The translations under genes and the position numbers were made by a program. A model generated the notes under the pieces. The model worked only from the letters and a program-made list of their open reading frames with translations. It did no database searches and had not been told where the DNA came from. Of a DNA stretch of 64,000 bases, positions 53,046 through 61,658 are shown piece by piece (the first letter of the stretch is position 1; the number at the start of each line of letters is the position of its first letter). The stretch spans positions 1 to 64,000 of the forward strand of contig NZ_WXVV01000021.1 in the NCBI RefSeq assembly GCF_013433315.1, written 5' to 3'. Source of the DNA: Pseudomonas crudilactis (GTDB lineage: Bacteria > Pseudomonadota > Gammaproteobacteria > Pseudomonadales > Pseudomonadaceae).

Positions 53046-54440
53046 TTAGTAGTCAGGTGAAAACGCATAGTTACCTTCCGTACAACAGGTCGCCGTCAGC
53101 CGCCGGGGCAGGGGATGGCGATGAAACTCGTTTTCCAGCAAGTCCATCTGGTAACCGGCGGTGTTGATATAAATCAATAAGTCACCGGCTTGCGGTGCCG
53201 TCGCAAAGTTGATCAGGCGATGGGTAATGACGTCATCGTCCAGGCAACTATGGCCGGCGATATAAGCCTGGATCGGGGCGTGTGGCTGTTGTTTGGTACT
53301 GACAAGTATCGGATCTAGCAGATATTCCGAGGCAAACCAGGTTTCGCAAGCACTGAAACTGCTGCCCTCCACGAAGATCACGGTTTTATTGTCAGCCAAT
53401 TGTTTGCTGCGCGTGACGCGAAATATTGACATGGCGGCTTGATCGACCAGACTTCGGCCGGGTTCGAGTGCGAGGGTTATATTCTGCGTCTGCAAGTAAT
53501 TGGCAATCGACAAGCCTGGCGAATGCTCGGCTTCGAGCAATAACGTAAGCCATTGCGTCGCGGTCAGTTCACTGCCGTAAGGATAATAAGTGGCGGGAAC
53601 TTTCTGGTTGTAATAGTGGCTCTGGTTATTGTCATTTTGTAGGAACTGAGCGTAGGTCTCAGGCTCGACATAACGAATCGGCAAGCCGCCACCGATGTCG
53701 ATCATCTGCGGATTCAAGCCCATTTCCCTGGCCGCCTCGATAAATCCGCTGACCTCACGAAAGGCTTGTGCGCGGGATTCGAACCCATAGCCGCCGAGGT
53801 GAAAATGTAAACCTTCAAAATGAAAAAGCTCAGGTTGTTCTGTCAACCGTTGCAGGCATTGCAGCAGGTCTTGCGAGCCCATCCCGAATCGGCTGTTCTG
53901 ACTGCTTTTCGGTCTGTAACGCAGTAGCACTCTGGTTTTCGTCGGACCTGGTTGTGTGGGGATCACGCTATGCAGGTGATCGAATTCCTCCAGCGAATCC
54001 ACACAAATCAATGAACCTGCGCTGATCAGCGCTTGATGGAAAACGGCTGTTTTGGCCGGTCCTGTGGCGCAGATTTTGGCGCCCGGCACACCTGCGCGCA
54101 GGGCAGCATTCAACTCGTGAATGCTCGACACATCGACGCCGATCCCCGAATTCGCTGCAGCGCCGAGCATGCTTTGCGACTTGTTGGCCTTGGCCCCGTA
54201 GAAAATGGCATGGGGCACTTGGTATTGCTTCAACACGTTCAGCAGCGCTTGCGTGTTTAATTCAAACGCATGGGGCCAGACCAGATTTAACGGTGAGCCC
54301 TGTTGATCCACCAAGTCTGTAAGTTTGTTCGGGAACTTGTTGATAAGCGTGGAAATAACCGGGTCGATGAGCGGTGTTAACATCTCCGGGTGATGAACTT
54401 TATACGGCTGTTCAACAGCAGATTTATTTGTTGTAGGCAT
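53046..54440 (-). CDS. Fold-type III PLP decarboxylase (SbnH/DAP decarboxylase-like)
   Basis: 464 aa. ODC/DapDC fold: the lysine in AIFYGAKANKSQSML (Schiff base), HLGGYGFESRAQAFREVSG, the phosphate loop IDIGGGLPIRY, EPGRSLVDQAAM and a C-terminal barrel with AGHSCLDDDVITHR, whose CxDDD places the catalytic Cys. It would decarboxylate a diaminopropionate moiety, such as citryl-Dap, to an ethylenediamine moiety, as SbnH does. First gene of the six-gene leftward operon. Confidence 0.88.
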   Translation of the reverse strand: MPTTNKSAVEQPYKVHHPEMLTPLIDPVISTLINKFPNKLTDLVDQQGSPLNLVWPHAFELNTQALLNVLKQYQVPHAIFYGAKANKSQSMLGAAANSGIGVDVSSIHELNAALRAGVPGAKICATGPAKTAVFHQALISAGSLICVDSLEEFDHLHSVIPTQPGPTKTRVLLRYRPKSSQNSRFGMGSQDLLQCLQRLTEQPELFHFEGLHFHLGGYGFESRAQAFREVSGFIEAAREMGLNPQMIDIGGGLPIRYVEPETYAQFLQNDNNQSHYYNQKVPATYYPYGSELTATQWLTLLLEAEHSPGLSIANYLQTQNITLALEPGRSLVDQAAMSIFRVTRSKQLADNKTVIFVEGSSFSACETWFASEYLLDPILVSTKQQPHAPIQAYIAGHSCLDDDVITHRLINFATAPQAGDLLIYINTAGYQMDLLENEFHRHPLPRRLTATCCTEGNYAFSPDY

Positions 54441-55054
54441 AGTTAACCCTTGGCGTCGAAAGTTACGTCGCCATTGATAGTTCGATCACCGATCGTTATC
54501 GATGCAGGTCGTCTTTTTTTGCTCGTCAGCGTCGAGGCTTTAAATAACTTGGAGGCGGATGCCAAATGAAATCCGCTATTGGATCTGTAGCCCTGATTGT
54601 AATAAATGGTTCACAGAACAATTGCATGAGAACCCCATTCCATAAGGTTTGTGCGGATGTAATGAATGGCCATTAGTTGCTGGCCATTGCCCTGTAGCAG
54701 CCTGTAGCTGATGTTTAAGTGACATCACTGACAGGTACTTTTGCAGATACCGATGACTTGCGTTGAAACGAGGATAGTTCCTCTTGGCGGCGTGAACAAT
54801 ATTGCGAACAGGAACGATTATCAAGTAAGGTTTTCAAATATTTTTGAATAAAGACCTGCTCAAGGCGAATCCATGAACGTGTATTTACACGCTCAAGGAC
54901 GCGTTCGCCCCGAGATAAAAAAGTCCGTTAATTCCTTGAACAATAAGGCGTTAAGGGCTGTTGCGATAAGTCCCGGAACGGCAGGTAAAACCGCCGCTCA
55001 AGGGGCCCGAAAATTTTCAGAAACCACGACTGGTTCACGCCAAGGAGCAACGCC
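54441..55054. promoter_or_regulatory. 614-bp divergent control region of the siderophore operons
   Basis: AT-rich spacer between the decarboxylase and the CitE-like gene, with no convincing gene. An imperfect 21-bp inverted repeat, TCGATcAC-cgatc-GTtATCGA (54482-54502), lies about 42-62 bp upstream of the decarboxylase ATG and could be a regulator site. A partial Fur-like string (GGAACGATTATCAAGT, about 54811) is weak. The ECF-type motif seen before the receptors is not present here. Confidence 0.55.
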
Positions 55055-55945
55055 ATGCAATCCGATCGACTCAGCCGCAAAGCGCCACTCGCGATCAGCT
55101 ACCTGTTCGTGCCGGGCAATCGTCCCGAGCGATTCGCCAAAGCCTGCGAAGCAGGGCCGGACGCGATCATTCTCGATCTTGAGGATGCCGTTCATCCGGA
55201 CAGCAAGGCCGCCGCCCGTGACGCCATTCGGGTGTGGCAGGAGAAAACGCCGAACGTTGCTTGTGAGCGTTACATTCGCCTCAACAGCGTCAGCAGCGCG
55301 TTGTTTGACCAGGACCTGAGCTGGCTCGGCGACATGCGTTACCCCGAGCGCTGCGACGGGATTTTCCTGCCCAAGGCCGAATGTCCCGAAGCCCTGACGC
55401 GGGTGGTCGAGGGCCTGCTGGCGTGGCAGCCGGCACTGAAGATCGTTGCGATCATCGAGACCGCCAAAGGCCTGCAGCAGGTTGAATCAATCGCCGCGAT
55501 TACGGGGCTGACGCGGCTGGCGTTCGGCTCGCTGGATTTCTCGCTGGACATCAACTGCAGCCAGACCCCGGAGGCGTTTTTGTTCGCCCGCAACCGCATC
55601 GTGCTGGCTTCGCGCACGGCGGATCTGCCGTCGCCGATCGATGGTGTGACGCCGGCCATCAGCGATTTGGCGGTGGTCGGCAAGGACTCGCATTACGCCC
55701 GTTCGCTGGGCTTCGGCGCCAAGCTGTGCATCCATCCCGGTCAACTGGCCACGGTGCAACGCGCCTTCCTGCCGGACTCACGCCAGTTGGCCTGGGCCGA
55801 TCGCGTGATGCGAGCGGTGGCGACGGGCAGTCACGCGGTGCAGGTGGACGGCGAGATGGTCGACTTGCCGCTGATCGAACACGCCCAACGCCTGCTCGAT
55901 GTGGCCAGCCAGCATGCGCCGGTTGCCCGCGCCGATGCCTGCTGA
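55055..55945 (+). CDS. CitE-like HpcH/HpaI aldolase/lyase (CoA ester lyase)
   Basis: 296 aa after a good AAGGAG ribosome site. CitE hallmarks: SYLFVPGNRPERFAKA, ILDLEDAVHPDSKAAARD with the metal Asp/Glu, RLNS, IIETAKGLQ and AFGSLDFSLDINC, then GFGAKLCIHPGQL. Relatives split citramalyl-, malyl- or citryl-CoA. In staphyloferrin B, an HpcH/HpaI-family enzyme (SbnG) makes citrate; this protein may likewise give citrate or malate for the synthetase. First gene of the rightward operon. Confidence 0.85.
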   Translation: MQSDRLSRKAPLAISYLFVPGNRPERFAKACEAGPDAIILDLEDAVHPDSKAAARDAIRVWQEKTPNVACERYIRLNSVSSALFDQDLSWLGDMRYPERCDGIFLPKAECPEALTRVVEGLLAWQPALKIVAIIETAKGLQQVESIAAITGLTRLAFGSLDFSLDINCSQTPEAFLFARNRIVLASRTADLPSPIDGVTPAISDLAVVGKDSHYARSLGFGAKLCIHPGQLATVQRAFLPDSRQLAWADRVMRAVATGSHAVQVDGEMVDLPLIEHAQRLLDVASQHAPVARADAC

Positions 55946-55970
55946 ATCCCCGGCGAATCAGGAGATCACC

Positions 55971-56372
55971 ATGGACCACGGATATCAGATTGCGCTGCGA
56001 CCACTGTGCGACGTGTTGCAATCGGAGCAGGTCGACCCGGCCAACGTGACGCTGCTGCGCGAGTCGATTGTCCGCGCCGGGCATTGGCTGGAACCGATCA
56101 TCGTCGAGCGTTCGAGCGGCATCGTGATGGACGGCAATCACCGTTTCACCGCAGCGTTGCAGTTGGGCTTGAGACGGGTGCCGTGCATCCAGCTCGATTA
56201 CTCCGATCCGCGCGTCTGTGTGCGGCATTGGCAAACCGGGCAGGCGTTCGAGGTGGCGCGGATTTTCACCACCATCGCTCGCGGCGAGATTTTTCCGTAC
56301 AAGACCACCCGGCACGCGTTTGACCCCGCGCTGCCGCTGGTCGCGATTCCGCTGGAGCGCCTCTACGCCTGA
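55971..56372 (+). CDS. Mini ParB/Srx-fold protein, SbnI/SerK-like (possible free-serine kinase)
   Basis: 133 aa from ATG 55971 with GGAG upstream at 55961. A ParB/sulfiredoxin-like core: NVTLLRESIVRAGHWLEPIIVERSSG, then IVMDGNHRFTAALQLGLRRVPCIQLDY. The DGNHR sequence is the SerK/SbnI catalytic-loop type (DGHHR-like). SbnI of Staphylococcus is longer (about 250 residues) and phosphorylates free serine to O-phosphoserine, substrate of SbnA. Pairing in this cluster makes that role likely. The C-terminal part (KTTRHAFDPALPLV) is short, so regulation by haem as in SbnI cannot be assumed. Confidence 0.75.
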   Translation: MDHGYQIALRPLCDVLQSEQVDPANVTLLRESIVRAGHWLEPIIVERSSGIVMDGNHRFTAALQLGLRRVPCIQLDYSDPRVCVRHWQTGQAFEVARIFTTIARGEIFPYKTTRHAFDPALPLVAIPLERLYA

Positions 56373-56387
56373 CCCTGATCGGGCGAC

Positions 56388-56440
56388 GGAAAAAAACTTT
56401 ACTGCGGGTGATACTTTTTCGCAGATCGACTGGCAATAGG
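56388..56440 (+). promoter_or_regulatory. Shared ECF-type promoter upstream of the second receptor
   Basis: GGAAAAAAACTTT (56388-56400), TGATACTTTTTC (56409-56420), six bases, CGACTGGC (56427-56434) and AATAGG, 42 bp before the receptor ATG. The central blocks match the region upstream of the STN receptor exactly in order and spacing. Predicted FecI-type sigma dependence. Confidence 0.6.
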
Positions 56441-56481
56441 AGTGATTACCATTTTCCCTCGATGAAAAGGATCCTCACGTC

Positions 56482-58698
56482 ATGCCTGTTGTCAGTCGTC
56501 CTTGCGGTGAGCGGGTGTTAGCACTCGCCGTGCGTACCGCCATGCTGAATTTCGTTTTGGTCGCAGGAAGCGCCAACGCTTGGGCCGCCAGCCCCGAGCA
56601 ACCAGGCGTTGCCGCCGACCCGACTGCGAACGCCGCGCCGGACGCGCTGACCCTCGACAGCACCAACGTCAACGCCCGTTACAACGGCGCGACCGCGTTG
56701 CCGGAAACCCTCGCCGGCGGCCAGGTCGCTCGCGGCGCCCGGCTGGGCATGCTGGGCAACAAAGACGTGATGGACACGCCGTTCAGCGTCACCAGTTACA
56801 CCGCCAAAACCCTCGCCGATCTGCAAACCGTGACCGTCGCCGACGCCTTGGAGCGCGATCCTTCGGTGCGCTCGACCGGGCAGACTGGTGGTATCGTCGA
56901 TTCGTTTTTCATCCGTGGCTTCCCGATTGGCGAAGGCAACCTTGGTGAGCTGGCGTTTGACGGCGTCTACGGTGTCGCGCCGAATTATCGGGTGTTCACC
57001 GACTACGCCGAGCGCGTCGAAGTGCTCAAGGGGCCGGGCGCGCTGATGTACGGCATCTCGCCCAACAGTGGCGTCGGTGGCGTAATCAACATCGTGCCCA
57101 AGCGGCCGCTGGATGAAGACCTGACCCGGTTCACCGGCACCTATGCCTCGGACTCTCAGGTCGGTGGGCATCTGGATCTGAGCCGGCGCTTCGGTTCGGA
57201 AAACCAGTTCGGCGTGCGTTTCAACGGCAACCTGCAGGGTGGCGATACCGCCGTCGATGATCAGCATCGCGACCTCGGTGTCGGCGCGATCGCCCTGGAT
57301 TATCGCGGCGAGCGTCTGCGCCTGAACCTCGATTACATCAGCCAGAAAGAAAGCTGGGAGGGCGCTTCGCGGCCCTTCACCATTGCGCCGGGCGTTGATG
57401 TGCCGTCTGCGCCGAACGGCCGCACCAATCACTCGCAGGACTGGGGCTGGTCGGACACCAAAGAGCAGTCGACCTTGCTCGGTGGCGAATATGACCTGAC
57501 CGACAACGTCACCGTGTTCGCTCATGCCGGTGGCGGCAAGTCCGACGTCAAACGCCTGTCCGACCAGGTGCCGAGAATCCTCAACGACGCCGGTGATACC
57601 AGCAACATTCCCGGCTACTACAAATTCAACGTTGATCGCTCGACGGCTGACGTTGGTATGCGTGGCGTGTTTGCCACTGGCCCGATCACTCACACCACCA
57701 CGGTCATGGCGACCCGGTATCAGGATGAACTGTCACGCGGCATCAACAACGGCACGGCCATCCTGTCGAATATCTACCACCCGATCGACAGACCGCAGCA
57801 GTACATCAATTCGCCAAAAGTGTTGCGCGTTTCCGAATCGGAACTGTCCGGTGTGGCCTTGACCGACACGATGTCGATGCTCGATGACCGCTTCCAGTTG
57901 ACTCTCGGCGTGCGGCGTCAGGACATCGAATCGCGTAACTACAACGCTGCCGGTGCGGTCAGTTCGAAATACAAGGACAACGCCACGAGCCCACTGGTTG
58001 GCGTGGTGATCAAGCCTTGGGAAGACGTTTCGCTCTACTACAATTATGTAGAAGGCCTGAGCAAGGGCGACATCGCCCCAGGCACGGCGGCAAACGCGGG
58101 CGAGACCTTCGCGCCGTACGAGTCGAAGCAGCATGAGGTCGGCGTCAAATACGAACACGGCACGTTCATGACCACGCTGGCGTTGTTCCAGATCGAGAAA
58201 CCGAGTGGCGAAGTCGGTGCCGACAACGTGTTCTCTGTGCAGGCCGAACAACGTAACCGTGGTATCGAGTTGAGCATGTTTGGCGAAGTGGCGCCGGGCA
58301 CGCGGTTGATGGGCGGTGTGACGGTGCTCGACGGCGAGTTGACCGATTCGGCGACCAAGGCTAACCGTGGCAACAAACCGGTCGGCGTGCCGGACGTGCA
58401 AGCCAACCTCTGGGCTGAATGGGACACCCCGTGGCTGGAGGGTTTCACGCTGACTGGCGGTGCGATCTACACCGACAGCCAGTACGTCAACCAGGCCAAC
58501 ACTCAGGAACTGGATGCCTGGACCCGCTTCGACGCCGGCGCGCGTTATGCGACCAAGATCGAAGGCCGACCCACCACGTTCCGCGCCACCGTGCAGAACG
58601 TGTTCGATCGTGAGTACTGGTCGGGCGTAGCGTCCTACGGTGCGTTCTCGCCGGGTTATCCGCGCACCTTGCAGCTGTCGGCCACGGTCGATTTCTGA
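56482..58698 (+). CDS. TonB-dependent siderophore receptor without STN domain (paralogue)
   Basis: 738 aa. Signal peptide (about 1-35), then directly the plug: MDTPFSVTSYTAKTLAD, STGQTGGIVDSFFIRGFPIGEGN, a barrel with FYY-type strands and terminal phenylalanine (SATVDF). Long blocks are identical to the receptor at 42.4-44.8 kb (for example GELAFDGVYGVAPNYRVFT), but the STN signalling domain is missing. It would import without transducing a signal. Followed by a Fur-like gene. Confidence 0.92.
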   Translation: MPVVSRPCGERVLALAVRTAMLNFVLVAGSANAWAASPEQPGVAADPTANAAPDALTLDSTNVNARYNGATALPETLAGGQVARGARLGMLGNKDVMDTPFSVTSYTAKTLADLQTVTVADALERDPSVRSTGQTGGIVDSFFIRGFPIGEGNLGELAFDGVYGVAPNYRVFTDYAERVEVLKGPGALMYGISPNSGVGGVINIVPKRPLDEDLTRFTGTYASDSQVGGHLDLSRRFGSENQFGVRFNGNLQGGDTAVDDQHRDLGVGAIALDYRGERLRLNLDYISQKESWEGASRPFTIAPGVDVPSAPNGRTNHSQDWGWSDTKEQSTLLGGEYDLTDNVTVFAHAGGGKSDVKRLSDQVPRILNDAGDTSNIPGYYKFNVDRSTADVGMRGVFATGPITHTTTVMATRYQDELSRGINNGTAILSNIYHPIDRPQQYINSPKVLRVSESELSGVALTDTMSMLDDRFQLTLGVRRQDIESRNYNAAGAVSSKYKDNATSPLVGVVIKPWEDVSLYYNYVEGLSKGDIAPGTAANAGETFAPYESKQHEVGVKYEHGTFMTTLALFQIEKPSGEVGADNVFSVQAEQRNRGIELSMFGEVAPGTRLMGGVTVLDGELTDSATKANRGNKPVGVPDVQANLWAEWDTPWLEGFTLTGGAIYTDSQYVNQANTQELDAWTRFDAGARYATKIEGRPTTFRATVQNVFDREYWSGVASYGAFSPGYPRTLQLSATVDF

Positions 58699-58831
58699 CG
58701 GGGCGGGAAGGGCGGCGCTGTCGTCACCTTCACTATAGAAAGTCACGATCACGTTGCCTGTCCGACACGTGGTCCGGCAGGCGGGAAGCAACTGCAACCC
58801 GCCTGAACATTTTAGAAAGGGAGTATTCGCT

Positions 58832-59212
58832 ATGTTTAACCACCCAGGCGTTGGCGCTTTAAACGCACCTTCAGCGTTTCGGACAGCGAACAACCCGTTG
58901 GCCTTTGAGTTTGATCGCAGCACCAATGCGCATATTCGCGAACTGCTGCGCCACTTCGGACTGCGCACCAGCCTGATCCGCTTCAAAGTCATTAATGCAC
59001 TGGTGGTGGCCAGCCGCGACGGCCACGGGATCGGGGTAAATGGCGTGCATACGTTTGTCGAATCGTCATCGCCCGAGCTGTCGTTTGTCAGCGTGCGCGA
59101 AGTGCTCAAGCGTCTGGGGGAAGAGGGGCTGATCGTGCTTGGCAGTGACAAGACCTACCGATTTTCCTCTGAGGCCATGGAATTGCTGCAGCAACACACC
59201 GATCATCTGTAG
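58832..59212 (+). CDS. Fur-like winged-helix protein (Fe/Zn uptake regulator family, no metal-site Cys)
   Basis: 126 aa from ATG 58832, preceded by AAAGGGAG. Residues about 27-105 form a winged helix of Fur type: LRHFGLRTSLIRFKVINALVVASRDGHGIGVNGVHTFVE and SVREVLKRLGEEGLIVLGSDKTYRF. There are no CxxC pairs and no dimerisation/metal C-terminal domain seen in Fur or Zur. Likely a DNA-binding local regulator of the receptor or synthesis genes. Confidence 0.75.
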   Translation: MFNHPGVGALNAPSAFRTANNPLAFEFDRSTNAHIRELLRHFGLRTSLIRFKVINALVVASRDGHGIGVNGVHTFVESSSPELSFVSVREVLKRLGEEGLIVLGSDKTYRFSSEAMELLQQHTDHL

Positions 59213-59232
59213 GCGCTGCCGAGCGCCTACAG
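59209..59232. terminator. Hairpin shared by convergent stop codons
   Basis: TGTAGGCGCT-gccg-AGCGCCTACA is a perfect 10-bp stem that includes both stop-codon regions of the Fur-like gene and of the LuxR response regulator. No T-run, so terminator or processing site. Confidence 0.6.
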
Positions 59233-59829
59233 AGTCCCCGTGTATTTCACGGCGGCGGCCGCTCGCGAGGGCACGTTCAGCGTGCGTAATAAAGAAGACA
59301 CATGAATGCGCACCGTGAACGGAGAAATATCCAGTTCACGGGCGATTTCCTTGTTGGTCTTGCCTTGGGCGATCAAGCGCAGCACGTCCTGCTGACGCGG
59401 CGTAAGGGCGGCGCCGGTTTCCAGCGGCAGCAAGCCGGACGGCGCAAACTTCACCAGCACCTCACCTTCACGAATCGCCAGAATCGCCTGGCCGATTTCG
59501 TCCGGATCGATGTTTTTGCCGATAAAACCGTCGATACCGGCGGCCATGACTTCGCTGATCAACGACTCATCATCGACCATCGACACCACAATCAGCGTGG
59601 TACGCGGCAAGCGTCGACGCAGTTCGGCGAGCTGGCTCACACACGTGAGCCCGGGGAAGCGCAAGTCGAGAATCAATGTGTCCGGCTCGCCCAAAGGCAG
59701 CAGCGCCAGTACGGCGTCGAGATCGCCGGCTTCTTCGATAACGGCTTCGGGCAGCAACCGCTGAACCGTGCGCAGCATCGCTTCGCGAAACAGCGGGTGA
59801 TCGTCGGCTATGATAATTCGGCAGGTCAT
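59227..59829 (-). CDS. LuxR/NarL-family response regulator
   Basis: 200 aa. Receiver domain with IIADDHPLFREAM and phospho-Asp in DTLILDLRFPGL; LuxR HTH at about 135-195 (LTPRQQDVLRLIAQGKTNKEIARELDISPFTVRIHVSSLL). Divergent from the hybrid kinase gene (115-bp gap), its probable partner. Targets unknown. Confidence 0.92.
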   Translation of the reverse strand: MTCRIIIADDHPLFREAMLRTVQRLLPEAVIEEAGDLDAVLALLPLGEPDTLILDLRFPGLTCVSQLAELRRRLPRTTLIVVSMVDDESLISEVMAAGIDGFIGKNIDPDEIGQAILAIREGEVLVKFAPSGLLPLETGAALTPRQQDVLRLIAQGKTNKEIARELDISPFTVRIHVSSLLRTLNVPSRAAAAVKYTGTL

Positions 59830-59944
59830 GGCACGACCCTCCCTGGGTCAGGCGTTGCTCAAGGCTTGCACCTTAGCACCGGGCGCGAAGGTTGCCTGTA
59901 GGCTGATTCGGAAACTGACGATTGCCGCACAAGGACGTTTAACC

Positions 59945-61573
59945 ATGAAGTTCGAGAAAAACACCGAACTCGACCAGGCCAACCTGCGCATCATCATCGC
60001 CAGTATTGCCGTGGTTTACATGCTCATACTGGGTTTTTTGCCAGGGCAGCGCTTCGATACGTATCTGCCGGTTGTCACCTACATCATCCTGTTTTTGCTG
60101 GCCTCGATCGGCTTGCGTCAGGCGATTGCACGCTGGCCGGGGCATTACCCGGCGCGGCGGATTTTTTCCATGGTCCACGATTACACCGGCACCTGTTTCG
60201 GTCTGGTGGTCGGTGGCGAGGCGGCGTTGCCGCTGTATGCGGTGATCATCTGGGTCAACCTTGGTAACGGCATGCGCTATGGCTCGCGCTATCTGGCGAT
60301 TGCCACGGCGCTGGCGTTGCTGGCATTGCTGTGTGTGTATCGCCTGACGCCGGTGTGGCAGGCACAACCGTTCATGGTGTTGATGCTGATGCTCACCAGC
60401 ACGGTGATCCCGTTTTATGCGCACTTGCTGCTGGAGCGTACGCGCAAGGCCTCCGAAGAGGCGGTGGCGGCGAATCTGGAAAAGTCGCGGTTTCTCGCTC
60501 AGGCCAGCCATGATTTGCGTCAGCCGATTCATTCAATTGGACTGTTTACCGCGTGCCTGAGGGAGTCGCGGTTGGGGGACGAGGAACGGCGCTTGGTCGA
60601 TAACATCGACCGATCGCTGCTCAACGTTTCGCAACTGTTCCGCTCGATTCTCGATCTCTACACCCTTGATAACGGCCGGGTTCTGCCCAAACTGCAAACC
60701 CTCAATTTAGGGGAATGGCTCGCGGGTCTGATTCGCCAGAACGCCGAAGCGGCGCGTTGGGCCGGGGTCGAACTGCGTTTGCGCCCCTGTGAGTATTGGG
60801 TGTGCACCGATCCGGCGTTGCTCGCGACCATGGTGCAGAACGTGCTGTCCAACTGCTTCAAATACGGTGCGCAACGGCCGGTATTGATCGGCGTGCGCCG
60901 GCGCGGGGCAGGGCTGGCCATCGTGGTTTATGACCGTGGCAACGGTATCGCCGAGGAGCATCTGGGCAAGGTGTTCGAGGAGTTTTATCGGGTGCGGCAA
61001 GTGCGCGATAAAGACGTCGAAGGCGTGGGGCTGGGGCTGTCGATCGTCAAGCGTCTGGGTGAGTTGATCGGTGTCGGCGTTACTCTGCGTTCGCGGCTCG
61101 GGCGGGGAACGGCGGTGACTTTGTACGGGTTGCCGATCGCCGCGCCACCGCTGTTAACGGTCAATCGGAATGAGGCGCGCCAAGTCGGTTTGCTGACCGG
61201 GCTGAAGGTGTGCCTGGTGGAAGATGACCGCAATGTGCTGCTGGCGACTTCAGCGTTGCTGGAGCGTTGGGGCTGTGTGGTTCAGGCCGAGTTGACGGCT
61301 CAGGACTTGGTCACCGACTGCGACATCATCGTCGCCGACTATGACCTCGGCACCCATGCCACCGGCATCGAATGTATCGATGATGTGCGCAGGCAGCGCG
61401 GTTGGGCGGTACCGGCGATGATCATCACCGGGCATGACGTCGAGAAAATCCAGGCAGCCTTGCACGACCGCGACATCGCCATCCTGTCCAAACCGGTACG
61501 CCCGGCCGAACTGCGCGCGACCTTGAGAGCCCTGCGCGACCGGCAACCCGAACCCGCTGAAAGCGTTTCGTGA
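59945..61573 (+). CDS. Hybrid sensor histidine kinase/response regulator
   Basis: 542 aa from ATG 59945 (MKFEKNTELDQ). N-terminal membrane region with about six TM helices (residues 15-160, including WPGHYPARR), a coiled-coil, H-box FLAQASHDLRQPIHSIGLFT, ATPase boxes NVLSNCFKYGAQRP, DRGNGIAEEHLGKVFEEF and GVGLGLSIVKRLGEL, and a C-terminal receiver (about 415-535; DCDIIVADYDLG). Resembles the membrane-integral kinases paired with NarL-type regulators. The receiver may serve as a phosphate sink. Confidence 0.9.
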   Translation: MKFEKNTELDQANLRIIIASIAVVYMLILGFLPGQRFDTYLPVVTYIILFLLASIGLRQAIARWPGHYPARRIFSMVHDYTGTCFGLVVGGEAALPLYAVIIWVNLGNGMRYGSRYLAIATALALLALLCVYRLTPVWQAQPFMVLMLMLTSTVIPFYAHLLLERTRKASEEAVAANLEKSRFLAQASHDLRQPIHSIGLFTACLRESRLGDEERRLVDNIDRSLLNVSQLFRSILDLYTLDNGRVLPKLQTLNLGEWLAGLIRQNAEAARWAGVELRLRPCEYWVCTDPALLATMVQNVLSNCFKYGAQRPVLIGVRRRGAGLAIVVYDRGNGIAEEHLGKVFEEFYRVRQVRDKDVEGVGLGLSIVKRLGELIGVGVTLRSRLGRGTAVTLYGLPIAAPPLLTVNRNEARQVGLLTGLKVCLVEDDRNVLLATSALLERWGCVVQAELTAQDLVTDCDIIVADYDLGTHATGIECIDDVRRQRGWAVPAMIITGHDVEKIQAALHDRDIAILSKPVRPAELRATLRALRDRQPEPAESVS

Positions 61574-61597
61574 ATGATCATCGCGGACACACCAAAG

Positions 61598-61653
61598 ATC
61601 CCTGTGGGAGCTAGCCTGCTAGCGATTTGGCCAGCAGGCTGGCTCCCACATTT
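61598..61653. repeat. Variant REP hairpin
   Basis: CCTGTGGGAGCtAGCcTGCTaGCG... and AGCAGGCTGGCTCCCACA. A REP-related palindrome with A/T substitutions relative to the other units in the window, between the hybrid kinase and a convergent lipoprotein gene. Confidence 0.75.
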
Positions 61654-61658
61654 TCAGA

